A stretch of 39,321 nucleotides of DNA from Chloroflexota bacterium (GTDB lineage Bacteria; Chloroflexota; Limnocylindria; Limnocylindrales; CSP1-4), in the NCBI GenBank assembly GCA_003152165.1, contig PLZO01000118.1, positions 148-39,468 on the forward strand. Direction: 5' to 3'. The notes under the pieces were generated by a model. That model was not told the origin of the DNA, searched no databases, and saw nothing but the letters and a program-made list of their open reading frames with translations. Made by a program: the position numbers and the translations under genes. Of the stretch, positions 15,769 through 25,154 are shown in pieces (position 1 is the stretch's first letter; the number at the start of each line of letters is the position of its first letter).

Positions 15769-16592
15769 TCGAAGGATCGGCAGCAGGGAGTGTCGCGGTG
15801 GCAGCCGACGTCTGCCCGTACCTCGGTCTAGTCGACGATCCCCGCACCCACTTCGCGTTCGCGACGACCGCTCATCGCTGCCATAGCGGGTCGGGTCCGG
15901 AACGGATCGAGGTCACCCATCAGGCCGCCTTGTGCCTCAGCGGGCAATACCTTGCCTGCGGACGCTACGTGGCTCCGGCAACTCCGGTGGCTCCGGCAAC
16001 TCCGGTGGCTCCGGTGGCTCCGGCAACTCCGGTGGCTCCGACCACTGGGGCGGCAGGGCTGGTCGTCCTCCCCCGTGGTGTCGAGGCGTCGGTCGCCCAT
16101 GTGAGCAGCCGGGCCCGATGGCGGAGCGCATCGGACGGACGACGCAGGCCTGGCGTTCGTGCCCTCGTCATCCTCGTGGCTGCGCTCGCCCTCGTGATCG
16201 TCGCGACCGGGCTCCTGGGCCTAGGCGGATTCCTGTCCGCCGGTCCATCCCGTACCTCCGATTCGAGCCCCGCCGTCGGACCGGCCAGTCCGGCCGCCAG
16301 CCCGGCCAGTCCGGCCGCCAGCCCGGCCAGTCCGGCCGCCAGCCCGGCCAGTCCGATCGTGACTTCGCGACCGGCCCCAACGGCCTCGGTCCCGGCGACG
16401 AGCCGGCCCACCCCCAGCCCAAGCGCCCCTGTCCACGCCTTGCCAACGACGCACGTCGTCCTACGAGGCGAAACGCTGACCTCGATCGCCCGCCAGTATG
16501 GGGTGACGCTGGCCGCCCTCGTGAAGGCGAACGGGATCAAGAATCCGAGCCTCATCCTGGTCCGCCAGCGCTTGATCATCCCGGCGCCCTGA
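15765..16592 (+). CDS. Single-pass membrane LysM protein with N-terminal cysteine domain
   Basis: This is a 275-aa protein. Residues 15-68 form a compact domain with Cys17, Cys39, Cys57 and Cys65 (pattern CPYLGL, HRCHS, ALCLSGQYLAC), which would lie on the cytoplasmic side. Then follow a VAPATP repeat, a basic stretch, a transmembrane helix (132-157, ALVILVAALALVIVATGLL), an extracellular Ala/Ser/Pro linker with 7-residue repeats, and a C-terminal LysM domain (229-273, VVLRGETLTSIARQYGV) that binds peptidoglycan or chitin-like glycans. I recall similar N-terminal Cys domains in Chloroflexota membrane proteins but know no function. It is translationally coupled to the PHP gene. The start GTG 15765 comes from the GTGA overlap. 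Confidence 0.85.
   Translation: MIEGSAAGSVAVAADVCPYLGLVDDPRTHFAFATTAHRCHSGSGPERIEVTHQAALCLSGQYLACGRYVAPATPVAPATPVAPVAPATPVAPTTGAAGLVVLPRGVEASVAHVSSRARWRSASDGRRRPGVRALVILVAALALVIVATGLLGLGGFLSAGPSRTSDSSPAVGPASPAASPASPAASPASPAASPASPIVTSRPAPTASVPATSRPTPSPSAPVHALPTTHVVLRGETLTSIARQYGVTLAALVKANGIKNPSLILVRQRLIIPAP
16281..16355 (+). repeat. 21-bp coding tandem repeat in the LysM linker
   Basis: There are three near-identical copies of a 21-base unit (CCCGGCCAGTCCGGCCGCCA plus G; the first copy lacks its first C) followed by a partial copy (16343-16355). They encode ASPASPA-type heptapeptides, so length changes by replication slippage stay in frame and would only lengthen or shorten the wall-spanning linker. 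Confidence 0.9.
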
Positions 16593-16704
16593 CGAATTGA
16601 CGCCGGGCGTGACGGACGACGTGAAGGCAGGCGTGACCGGGCGTGCGATGGCCTGAGCCGGCCCCGGAATCCACGGCCGTTGGGTTCGACTTGACCGAGG
16701 CCGG

Positions 16705-16710
16705 TATACT
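16705..16710 (+). promoter_or_regulatory. Candidate -10 box upstream of the Ig-like surface protein gene
   Basis: TATACT lies 64 bases before the ATG at 16774. TTGACC is present upstream, but only 8 bases away, which is too close to be its -35 box. TTGGGT at 16680 with a 19-base spacer is a weak alternative. Confidence 0.3.
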
Positions 16711-16773
16711 ACGGGCGGTACTTGTGCGCCTGCCTTCATGGCGTGCGACGCGACATCGAAGGGTGGCAGCGTA

Positions 16774-17310
16774 ATGGGGCAACGAACTCGTCTGGTCGTC
16801 GGCGTGGTGGCAGGAATGGTCCTCTCGCTGGCAGCCGCGCTATCAGTGCTGGCAAACTACGGCCCCGGCGTGGCCGCCACTATCTCGGTGACCGGCCCGG
16901 CCGGTAACCAGTCGTGCGGGACCACGTCCACGATCCACGCTCTCATCCTCGACTCGCTGGGCGCGCCGGTCACGGCTGTGGTCGTCGACTGGACGTTCGC
17001 CGGCGGCAACATCGCCGGGGACCATCTCTCGCCAACCTCCAGCACCACGAACTCGAGCGGCATCGCGACCACCCAGGTCACCTTTGCCTGCCCGGGTTCA
17101 TCCGTATTGAGCAATCGGGTCGTAACGATTGACGCCAGCAACGGCGGGGTCTTGGGCTCGATCTCCGTGACGGTCACGGTCAAGGGCCTGCCGAGCACCT
17201 CGACGGATCCGGCCGGCGACACCTCGACCGTAGCCATTCTTGCGGCCGCGTTCGCTGTGCTCCTGGGCAGCTGGATCATCCTTCGTCGCGTCTCCGCTAC
17301 GCGAAGCTGA
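16774..17310 (+). CDS. Secreted Ig-like surface protein with sortase-type C-terminal signal
   Basis: This is a 178-aa exported protein. The N-terminal signal peptide (residues 5-28, VVGVVAGMVLSLAAALSVLA) is followed by a Big_1/invasin-like Ig domain (37-137). That domain carries ATISVTGPAG, the pair Cys48/Cys106 likely to form a disulfide, and the typical SSTTNSSGIATTQVTF motif. The C-terminus has LPSTST (139-144), a short spacer, a hydrophobic helix (152-170) and a basic tail RRVSATRS. This tripartite layout is that of a sortase sorting signal, although the usual LPxTG Gly is Ser. Two sortase-family genes flank it. The start at 16774 is preferred over 16738 because the signal peptide begins directly after it. 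Confidence 0.85.
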   Translation: MGQRTRLVVGVVAGMVLSLAAALSVLANYGPGVAATISVTGPAGNQSCGTTSTIHALILDSLGAPVTAVVVDWTFAGGNIAGDHLSPTSSTTNSSGIATTQVTFACPGSSVLSNRVVTIDASNGGVLGSISVTVTVKGLPSTSTDPAGDTSTVAILAAAFAVLLGSWIILRRVSATRS

Positions 17311-17383
17311 CCTTCGCCCTTGCTGGGCGTGCTCGGGAGGCGCGATCACGGCGCCCTCTGGGGAATCCGGGTAGCCTGCTGCC

Positions 17384-18103
17384 ATGGTGAGCGACGGCCC
17401 TCCCGAGTCGCATCGGCGTCGTCGCTCCGGCCGGCATCGGCACGCCTCGCTCGGGTCGACCCTCCGGGGTAACAGCCGTGCGGGTCGCCGGCTCGTCGCA
17501 CTCGGCGCGATCAGCCTGATCGTTCTCGCAGCCGTCGCCACCACGATCGTCCTCTCCGGCGGGTTGGGCGACGGGTCAGTCGCAGCGATCGGATCCGGCG
17601 GGCCGTCGCTGGGCCTGGCAACCGGTAGCGGGGCGTCGGGGGCGGTCACGACCGACAGCCTTCCCCCAATCACCACCGACTCTCCGAGCCCTGTCCCGAG
17701 CGCAACGCCGGCCGGGACCATCGCCACCCGCATCCTCATCGCCCGTCTCGGGATCAATCTGCAGATCGTGGAGGGTGATGGGCTCGACGCTCCGCTTGGG
17801 AAGGCGGCTCATTACCCGGGCACGGCCTGGCCGGGCGGAGGATCGAACATCTATATCTACGGCCATGCGCGGGTGGGCATGTTCCTCTCGCTCTGGCAGG
17901 CCCGGGTGGGCGACATGGTGGTCCTCACCCTCGTCGATGGCACGACGCGGACATACGTCGTGACCAAGGTCCTCCCGAACGTGCCCTGGAATGACGTCTC
18001 CTACCTCAATCCCACGCCCACGGAGCAACTGACGCTCCAGACCTCCACCTCGTATTACGCGACGGCACCACGGTTCGTGGTGATTGCCCTTCCCCAGTCA
18101 TGA
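17384..18103 (+). CDS. Sortase homologue with catalytic Cys replaced by Ser
   Basis: This is a 239-aa membrane-anchored sortase-fold protein. It has a basic N-terminus, a transmembrane helix (37-60), a Ser/Pro/Thr-rich linker, then a sortase domain (about 113-237). The domain matches the neighbouring active sortase closely: ILIARLGINLQIV, HYPGTAWPGGGSNIYIYGH with His161, LTLQT, and Arg230 in APRFVVIAL. The residue after LQT is Ser221 (codon TCC, 18044-18046) where the other sortase has Cys, and the whole protein contains no cysteine. Loss of the nucleophile should abolish normal transpeptidation, so it may be a regulatory or binding pseudo-sortase, or use Ser. Its stop overlaps the start of the DUF4012 gene (ATGA). 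Confidence 0.88.
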   Translation: MVSDGPPESHRRRRSGRHRHASLGSTLRGNSRAGRRLVALGAISLIVLAAVATTIVLSGGLGDGSVAAIGSGGPSLGLATGSGASGAVTTDSLPPITTDSPSPVPSATPAGTIATRILIARLGINLQIVEGDGLDAPLGKAAHYPGTAWPGGGSNIYIYGHARVGMFLSLWQARVGDMVVLTLVDGTTRTYVVTKVLPNVPWNDVSYLNPTPTEQLTLQTSTSYYATAPRFVVIALPQS

Positions 18104-20118
18104 TCGACGCTCCCCAGGACTCTCGCCGGAGGCGTCGCCACCGATCCGCTCGGCGGCGCAAGCGGATCGCCGCCGTGGTCCTTGGCGGGGGGACGCTCCT
18201 CCTGCTCATCGGACTGTGGCTCGCCGCCACGCGCTATCTACCGGCGCTCGATGAAGCTCGCACGCTCCGGACGGACCTCCTCGCGATGGCGGACCGCGCC
18301 CGCGCCGCCGGCGTGAACCTGGACCGCCCGACCCTCGTCCAGCTCCAGGGCGAGCTTCAGACAGAGGATCAACGCCTGGCGGATCTGCGCGACCTGCTCG
18401 CGAGCGACCCGCTCGTGGGCCTGGCCCGAGCGTTCCCGCCCAGCCGGGATGCGATCCGCGGTGCCGATGCGGTGGTGGCCGCGGGCGGGGACCTCACCGG
18501 CGCCGCCGCGGATGGGCTTACGATCGCCGCCCAGTACGTCACGATCCGGGAAGCCCAGGCTGCCGCCGCCAGCGGCACCGGCGCGAGCACGACCGGCGGG
18601 GGCTCCGCGCTCGCCGGCCTCGTCGAGCTGATGGCCACCTCGCAGTCCACCGTCAGCGCCGCCATCGGGGCGCTGGACCAGGCCAACCTGGCCCTGGCGG
18701 CCGCCCCGGCGAACCTGCCCGGCCTGATCGCCGACGCGCGCAACACGATGCTGGCAAAGATCGCCGAATTCGGCCCACCTCTCAAGGCCTATGCCCACGC
18801 GGCCGGGATCCTGCCCGAGATCCTCGGCTGGAACGGCCCCCGCCGCTACCTCGTCCTGACCCAGGATCCGGCCGAGCTCCGACCGACCGGTGGGTTCATC
18901 GGTAGCTTCGGGATCATTGCCTTTGACAAGGGCCGGATCACCGAGCGCCACTTCCAGGATGTCGCCCTCCTGGATCTGCCCCGGACGTATCCGTTCATCG
19001 CGGCCCCGGGCCCCCTGTCGGACTACCTCCTGGGGCCGAAGCTGCCCTTCCAGCTGGCCGAGTCGAACTGGTCGCCGGACTTCCCGACAAGCGCCGCGGA
19101 CGCCATCCGGCTATACAAGAACGAAGGCGGGACCGGCCAGATCGATGGCGTGCTTGGTCTCACCACCTACACGATCGATCAGCTGCTCACCCTCACCGGA
19201 CCGATCACGGTCCCGGAGTACGGGGCGACGGTCGCGTCCGGCGAGACCACCCTCAAGGTCCTCCAGCTCACCCGCGCGGCCCAGGCGCCGGGCCAGAACC
19301 GGAAGGCGTTCCTGTCCACCTTCGCCGATCAGCTGTTCAGCACCCTCCTCAGCCTCCCGCCCCAGAAGTGGGCGGACCTCGCCAGCCAGGCGGATCTCTT
19401 CCGGACGCAGCGCCTGTTCACCGCCTGGTTCACCGATCCTGGCGCGGAGGCGTTCACGGTGGGCGCCGGGTTCGACGGCGCCGTCCTCCAATCCCCCGGC
19501 GACTACCTCTACCCGGTCGACTCCAACGTCGTCCCGGTCTCCAAGCTCAACGCGGTGACGGACCGGGCGCTCGATCTGAGCGTCCAGCTCGACCAGTACG
19601 GCAACGCCCACGACAACCTGGATATCGCCTGGACGAACCAGATCCAGACGGACCTCGGGGCACCGTACCGGGTCCTGCCCACGCTCCAGGATCTGCGTGT
19701 CCTGGGGATGTACTTCCGGCTCCTCGTCCCCGATCGGAGCCGGATCGGCACGGTTTCCGGCGGCAGCTACCAGGCCCTCACGGCCCCGGCGGATATCGGC
19801 ACGGAAGCCGGCCGCGAGGTCTTCGCCAATTACCTCCGCGTTCCCCCGGGCACCACCCACCTCGACTACACCTGGGTGAGTCCGTACGCCGCGGACAGCG
19901 CGGACGATGGGACGTTCACGTACCGCCTCACGATCCAGAAGCAGCCCGGTCTGCGAGCGGGACCGCTTCACCTGACGATCCTCCTGCCTCCGGGCGCCGT
20001 CCTCGTGGATGCGAGCGCGGGCCTCACCGTCCGCGGCGGCACGGTCACCCTCGACACGACCTTCGACCGAGACCTCGTCCTCGCCATCCGCTATCGGCTG
20101 CCTGCCGCGACGCCCTAG
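18100..20118 (+). CDS. DUF4012 domain-containing membrane-anchored protein
   Basis: This is a 672-aa protein with a very basic N-terminus, one transmembrane helix (about residues 27-48, VVLGGGTLLLLIGLWLAA) and a large extracellular part. A helical region (60-230) is followed by the DUF4012 domain, recognised by RRYLVLTQDPAELRPTGGFIG and the following FGIIAFDKGRITE. The function of DUF4012 is unknown; it is frequently found near exopolysaccharide genes in Actinomycetota and Chloroflexota. It is coupled by ATGA to the Cys-less sortase and directly precedes the polysaccharide cluster. This suggests a role in attaching or exporting surface polymers, which is an inference. Confidence 0.88.
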   Translation: MIDAPQDSRRRRRHRSARRRKRIAAVVLGGGTLLLLIGLWLAATRYLPALDEARTLRTDLLAMADRARAAGVNLDRPTLVQLQGELQTEDQRLADLRDLLASDPLVGLARAFPPSRDAIRGADAVVAAGGDLTGAAADGLTIAAQYVTIREAQAAAASGTGASTTGGGSALAGLVELMATSQSTVSAAIGALDQANLALAAAPANLPGLIADARNTMLAKIAEFGPPLKAYAHAAGILPEILGWNGPRRYLVLTQDPAELRPTGGFIGSFGIIAFDKGRITERHFQDVALLDLPRTYPFIAAPGPLSDYLLGPKLPFQLAESNWSPDFPTSAADAIRLYKNEGGTGQIDGVLGLTTYTIDQLLTLTGPITVPEYGATVASGETTLKVLQLTRAAQAPGQNRKAFLSTFADQLFSTLLSLPPQKWADLASQADLFRTQRLFTAWFTDPGAEAFTVGAGFDGAVLQSPGDYLYPVDSNVVPVSKLNAVTDRALDLSVQLDQYGNAHDNLDIAWTNQIQTDLGAPYRVLPTLQDLRVLGMYFRLLVPDRSRIGTVSGGSYQALTAPADIGTEAGREVFANYLRVPPGTTHLDYTWVSPYAADSADDGTFTYRLTIQKQPGLRAGPLHLTILLPPGAVLVDASAGLTVRGGTVTLDTTFDRDLVLAIRYRLPAATP

Positions 20119-20134
20119 GCCGGCAGCACGGTCA

Positions 20135-20161
20135 TATACTCAGCCGGATACTCAGCGGACA
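20135..20161 (+). promoter_or_regulatory. Candidate promoter region of the polysaccharide cluster
   Basis: TATACT (20135-20140) is followed by a short direct repeat, ATACTCAGC spaced by three bases. It lies in the 73-base gap before the Wzz/BY-kinase gene and is the first gap after the DUF4012 gene. No good -35 box is visible, so confidence is low. Confidence 0.25.
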
Positions 20162-20191
20162 TCCGGATCAAAGGGGAGAGCGCAAGGCATC

Positions 20192-21847
20192 GTGGACGCC
20201 CGAGGCTACTTTCGTGTGCTCCGCACCTGGGCCTGGGTGCTCATTGCGAGCGTCCTCCTGGCCGGCGGCGCTGCGTACCTCGTGAGCAGCGCGCTGCCGA
20301 AGACGTACGAGAGCACCGCCACCCTCCTCGTAGGCCAGTCGCACCAGTCCACGAACCCGGACCCCAACCAGCTGCTGGTCAGCCAGCGTCTCTCCCAGAC
20401 ATACGCCAGCCTCGCCACTACCACCTCGGTGCTGGCAGGGGTCGTGGACACGGTGGGCCTCAATGAGCCGGCCGCCGTCCTTCGCGGGAACGTGGTCGTG
20501 ACCGCCGCAACCGACAGCACCCTGATCACGATCACCGCAACCGACGGCGACCCACAGCGGGCGGGGACGATCGCGAACACCCTGGCGAACGCGCTCATCG
20601 CCGCTTCACCGGCCATCTCCGGTCGTGACGCGAGCGTCCAGAGCTTCATCGACTCGGACCTCAAGGCCACCCAGCAGCAGATCACCGAAATCGAGAGCAG
20701 CCTCCAGAGTCTCCTTGCTCGGTCCAATCCCACCACGGACCAGCAGAACCAGATTCTCACCCAACAGGGGCAGCTCGTCCTTCTGCGCCAGACATATACA
20801 ACCCTCCTTGGCTCCAGCTCGAACAGTGGTGCCAACCTCCTGACCCTGGTGGATCCGGCCATCCCGGCGACCCAACCCGCCAGCCCGCGGGTCCTCCTCA
20901 ACACGATCCTCGCCGGGTTCGTCGGGCTGCTGATCGCGATCGGGATCGCCTTCTTCCTCGAGTACCTCGACGATACGGTGAAGTCCGGCAGCGACGTGGA
21001 GGCCCTCGTGGGTGCCCCCACCCTCGGCGCGATCATCCGGATGAAGGGTGGCAAGGAACGCAGCGAGATCTACCACCTGGCCGCGCTCCTCTACCCGCGC
21101 TCGCCAGCCGCGGAGGGCTACCGGACCCTCCGGACGAACGTGGAGTTTGCCGGCATCGGCACGCCGGTCCGGACCCTCCTCGTCACCTCGTCGATCCCGG
21201 GCGAAGGGAAGACCACGACCGCGGCGAACCTGGCGGTCGTCTTCGCCCAGGCCGGTCGCCGGACCCTCCTCCTCGATGCGGACCTGCGCAAGCCCGGCGT
21301 CCACCAGATGTTCAACTTGCAGAACAGCCAGGGGCTCACGAGCCTCCTCCGCTCCGATGAGGTGGACGCGGTCGCCGTCGCCCAAGCGACCGAGCAGGAG
21401 AACCTCGCTGTCATCACCACCGGACCCCTGCCGCCCAATCCGGCCGAGCTCCTCCGCTCCCCGCGGATGAAGGTGGTCCTCGATCGCCTCGCCGCCGCGG
21501 TGGACCTGGTCATCATCGACAGTCCGCCGCTGCGGGCCGTGACCGACGCGGCGATCCTGGCCTCGATCACCGACGGGACGATCTTCGTGATCGACGCCGG
21601 GCGCACCCGCCGCGGTGCCGCCGTCAGCGGCCGAGACGCGCTGGCCAAGGTGGGCGCCCGGGTCCTGGGCGTCACTCTCAACCGCCTCTCCGAGAAGGCG
21701 TCCGGCGACTACTACTACTACGACTACCACAGCGGCTACGGCTCCGATGGCGCGCCGAAGGACGGCCGCGACGAGACGGGCCGGGACCGAGGCCAGGGGC
21801 GCGGCAGCGTTCCGCCGGTCGTACCGTCTGGCGTTAAACGGGAGTGA
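20192..21847 (+). CDS. Wzz chain-length determinant fused to BY-type tyrosine kinase
   Basis: This is a 551-aa single polypeptide combining the polysaccharide co-polymerase (Wzz) domain with a CpsD/CapB-type bacterial tyrosine kinase, as in Wzc-like proteins. Helix 1 is at residues 12-33, an extracytoplasmic region follows (with a coiled coil near 145-205), and helix 2 is at 235-257. The kinase has Walker A SSIPGEGKTT (333-342), Walker A' LLLDADLRKP (359-368) and Walker B LVIIDSPP (439-446). A tyrosine cluster YYYYDYHSGYG (507-517) is the likely autophosphorylation tail that controls polymer length. GTG at 20192 was chosen because the domain starts there; the longer upstream frame overlaps the DUF4012 gene. 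Confidence 0.92.
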   Translation: MDARGYFRVLRTWAWVLIASVLLAGGAAYLVSSALPKTYESTATLLVGQSHQSTNPDPNQLLVSQRLSQTYASLATTTSVLAGVVDTVGLNEPAAVLRGNVVVTAATDSTLITITATDGDPQRAGTIANTLANALIAASPAISGRDASVQSFIDSDLKATQQQITEIESSLQSLLARSNPTTDQQNQILTQQGQLVLLRQTYTTLLGSSSNSGANLLTLVDPAIPATQPASPRVLLNTILAGFVGLLIAIGIAFFLEYLDDTVKSGSDVEALVGAPTLGAIIRMKGGKERSEIYHLAALLYPRSPAAEGYRTLRTNVEFAGIGTPVRTLLVTSSIPGEGKTTTAANLAVVFAQAGRRTLLLDADLRKPGVHQMFNLQNSQGLTSLLRSDEVDAVAVAQATEQENLAVITTGPLPPNPAELLRSPRMKVVLDRLAAAVDLVIIDSPPLRAVTDAAILASITDGTIFVIDAGRTRRGAAVSGRDALAKVGARVLGVTLNRLSEKASGDYYYYDYHSGYGSDGAPKDGRDETGRDRGQGRGSVPPVVPSGVKRE

Positions 21848-21872
21848 TCGGCCGGGGGGTCGGCGGAGGCCG

Positions 21873-23104
21873 ATGAGGGTGCTCATCATCGGGATCAACT
21901 ACCGACCGGAGCTCACGTCGGTCGGCCCGTACACGGCCGGCATTGCGGAGGCCCTCGCCCGGCGCGGCGACCGGGTCACCGTCCTGACGGGACTGCCGCA
22001 CTATCCGGCCTGGCAGATCGCCGCAGGCACGTCCCGCACACTGTTCAGCTCGACCGAGGTGAACGGAGTCCGTGTCCTGCGGGCCGCTCACTATGTTCCG
22101 TCCCGCCAATCAGCCCTCCGCCGCGGGGCGTACGAGGGCACGTTCCTCGTCGCCGGGGCCGCCGCCCTCCTCCAAGCCGCGGTCCTCGGGGAGCTGGAAC
22201 GGCCGGACGCGATCCTGGGCATCGTGCCGAGCCTCTCCGGCGGAGTCCTCGCCCGAGCGATCGGCACGGGCCTTCATGGTCGGTACGGTCTCCTCTTCCA
22301 GGATCTTGTGGGCCGTGCCGCCGCCCAGTCGGGGATTCCCGGGGGTGGGCCCGTCGCTCGGACAACCAGCAGGCTCGAGGCGTGGACCACTGGGCGGGCC
22401 ACCGTGGTCGGCGTGGTTTCCGAGGCCTTCCGACCGACCCTCATCGAGATGGGCGTCGCCCCGAACCGGATCCGCAGCGTGCCGAACTGGGTTCGCCTCG
22501 CCGAACCGACCGTCTCGAGGGATGAGACCCGTCGGCGGTTCGGCTGGACCGATGGCCGCCAGGTGGTGCTCCACGCCGGGAACATGGGCCACAAACAGGG
22601 CCTGGAGCAGGTCATCGCCGCCGCCCGGTTGGCGGCCGAGCGTGGCGAGCCGGTCCGGTTCGTCCTCGCCGGCGGCGGCAACCAGGCGGAGGCGCTCCAC
22701 GCGCTGGGCGCCGACCTGCCCACGCTTGACTTCCTCGGTGTCCAGCCGGATGGACTCCACGCCAGCCTCCTGGCGGCTGCCGACGTGCTCGTGCTCTCCG
22801 AACGGCCGACCCAGCTGGATATGTCGCTCCCTTCGAAGCTAACGAGCTACTTCGCGGCGGGACGTCCGATCGTGGCTGCCGTCCCCTCCGATGGCGCCTC
22901 TGCCCGGGAGATCGAGCGCTCCGGGGCCGGGCTGCTCGTCCCGGCCGGCGAGCCGGTGTCGATGCTCGGGGCCCTCAATCGCCTTCGCTCGGAACCCGTC
23001 CTCGCAGCGGAACTCGCGGCTGCCGGGCCCGCCTACGCGGCCGTCCACCTCTCTGCGGCGGCCGGTCTAGCCCGGGCTGTGGCCCTCGTCGACGAGATCG
23101 CTGC

Positions 23105-23108
<4 letters not shown>
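21873..23108 (+). CDS. Glycosyltransferase, WcaI-like family 4
   Basis: This is a 411-aa GT-B glycosyltransferase. The N-terminus [35 protein letters not shown] is characteristic of WcaI-type enzymes of exopolysaccharide (colanic-acid-like) synthesis. The C-terminal nucleotide-sugar domain shows [18 protein letters not shown] and [32 protein letters not shown]. It transfers a sugar to the growing lipid-linked repeat unit on the cytoplasmic face; donor and acceptor are unknown. The ATG at 21873 has GGCGGAGG just upstream. Its stop overlaps the gmd start (ATGA), so the donor made by the next two genes may be its substrate. Confidence 0.9.
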
Positions 23109-25134
<2,026 letters not shown>

Positions 25135-25154
25135 CGGCCCAACATGGGTCGCCG

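Noticed and set aside
15970-16040. Second repeat run GTGGCTCCGG...ACTCCG
   Set aside because: Encodes a VAPATP linker of the LysM protein; a protein linker rather than a separate element.
16281-16355. Regular repeats suggestive of a CRISPR array
   Set aside because: Units are contiguous 21-mers without spacers, in frame and encoding Ala-Ser-Pro heptapeptides: a coding tandem repeat.
20606-21898. 430-codon minus-strand frame opposite the Wzz/BY-kinase gene
   Set aside because: Low-complexity Gly/Arg/Asp content with no recognisable domain; the plus strand has Walker motifs.
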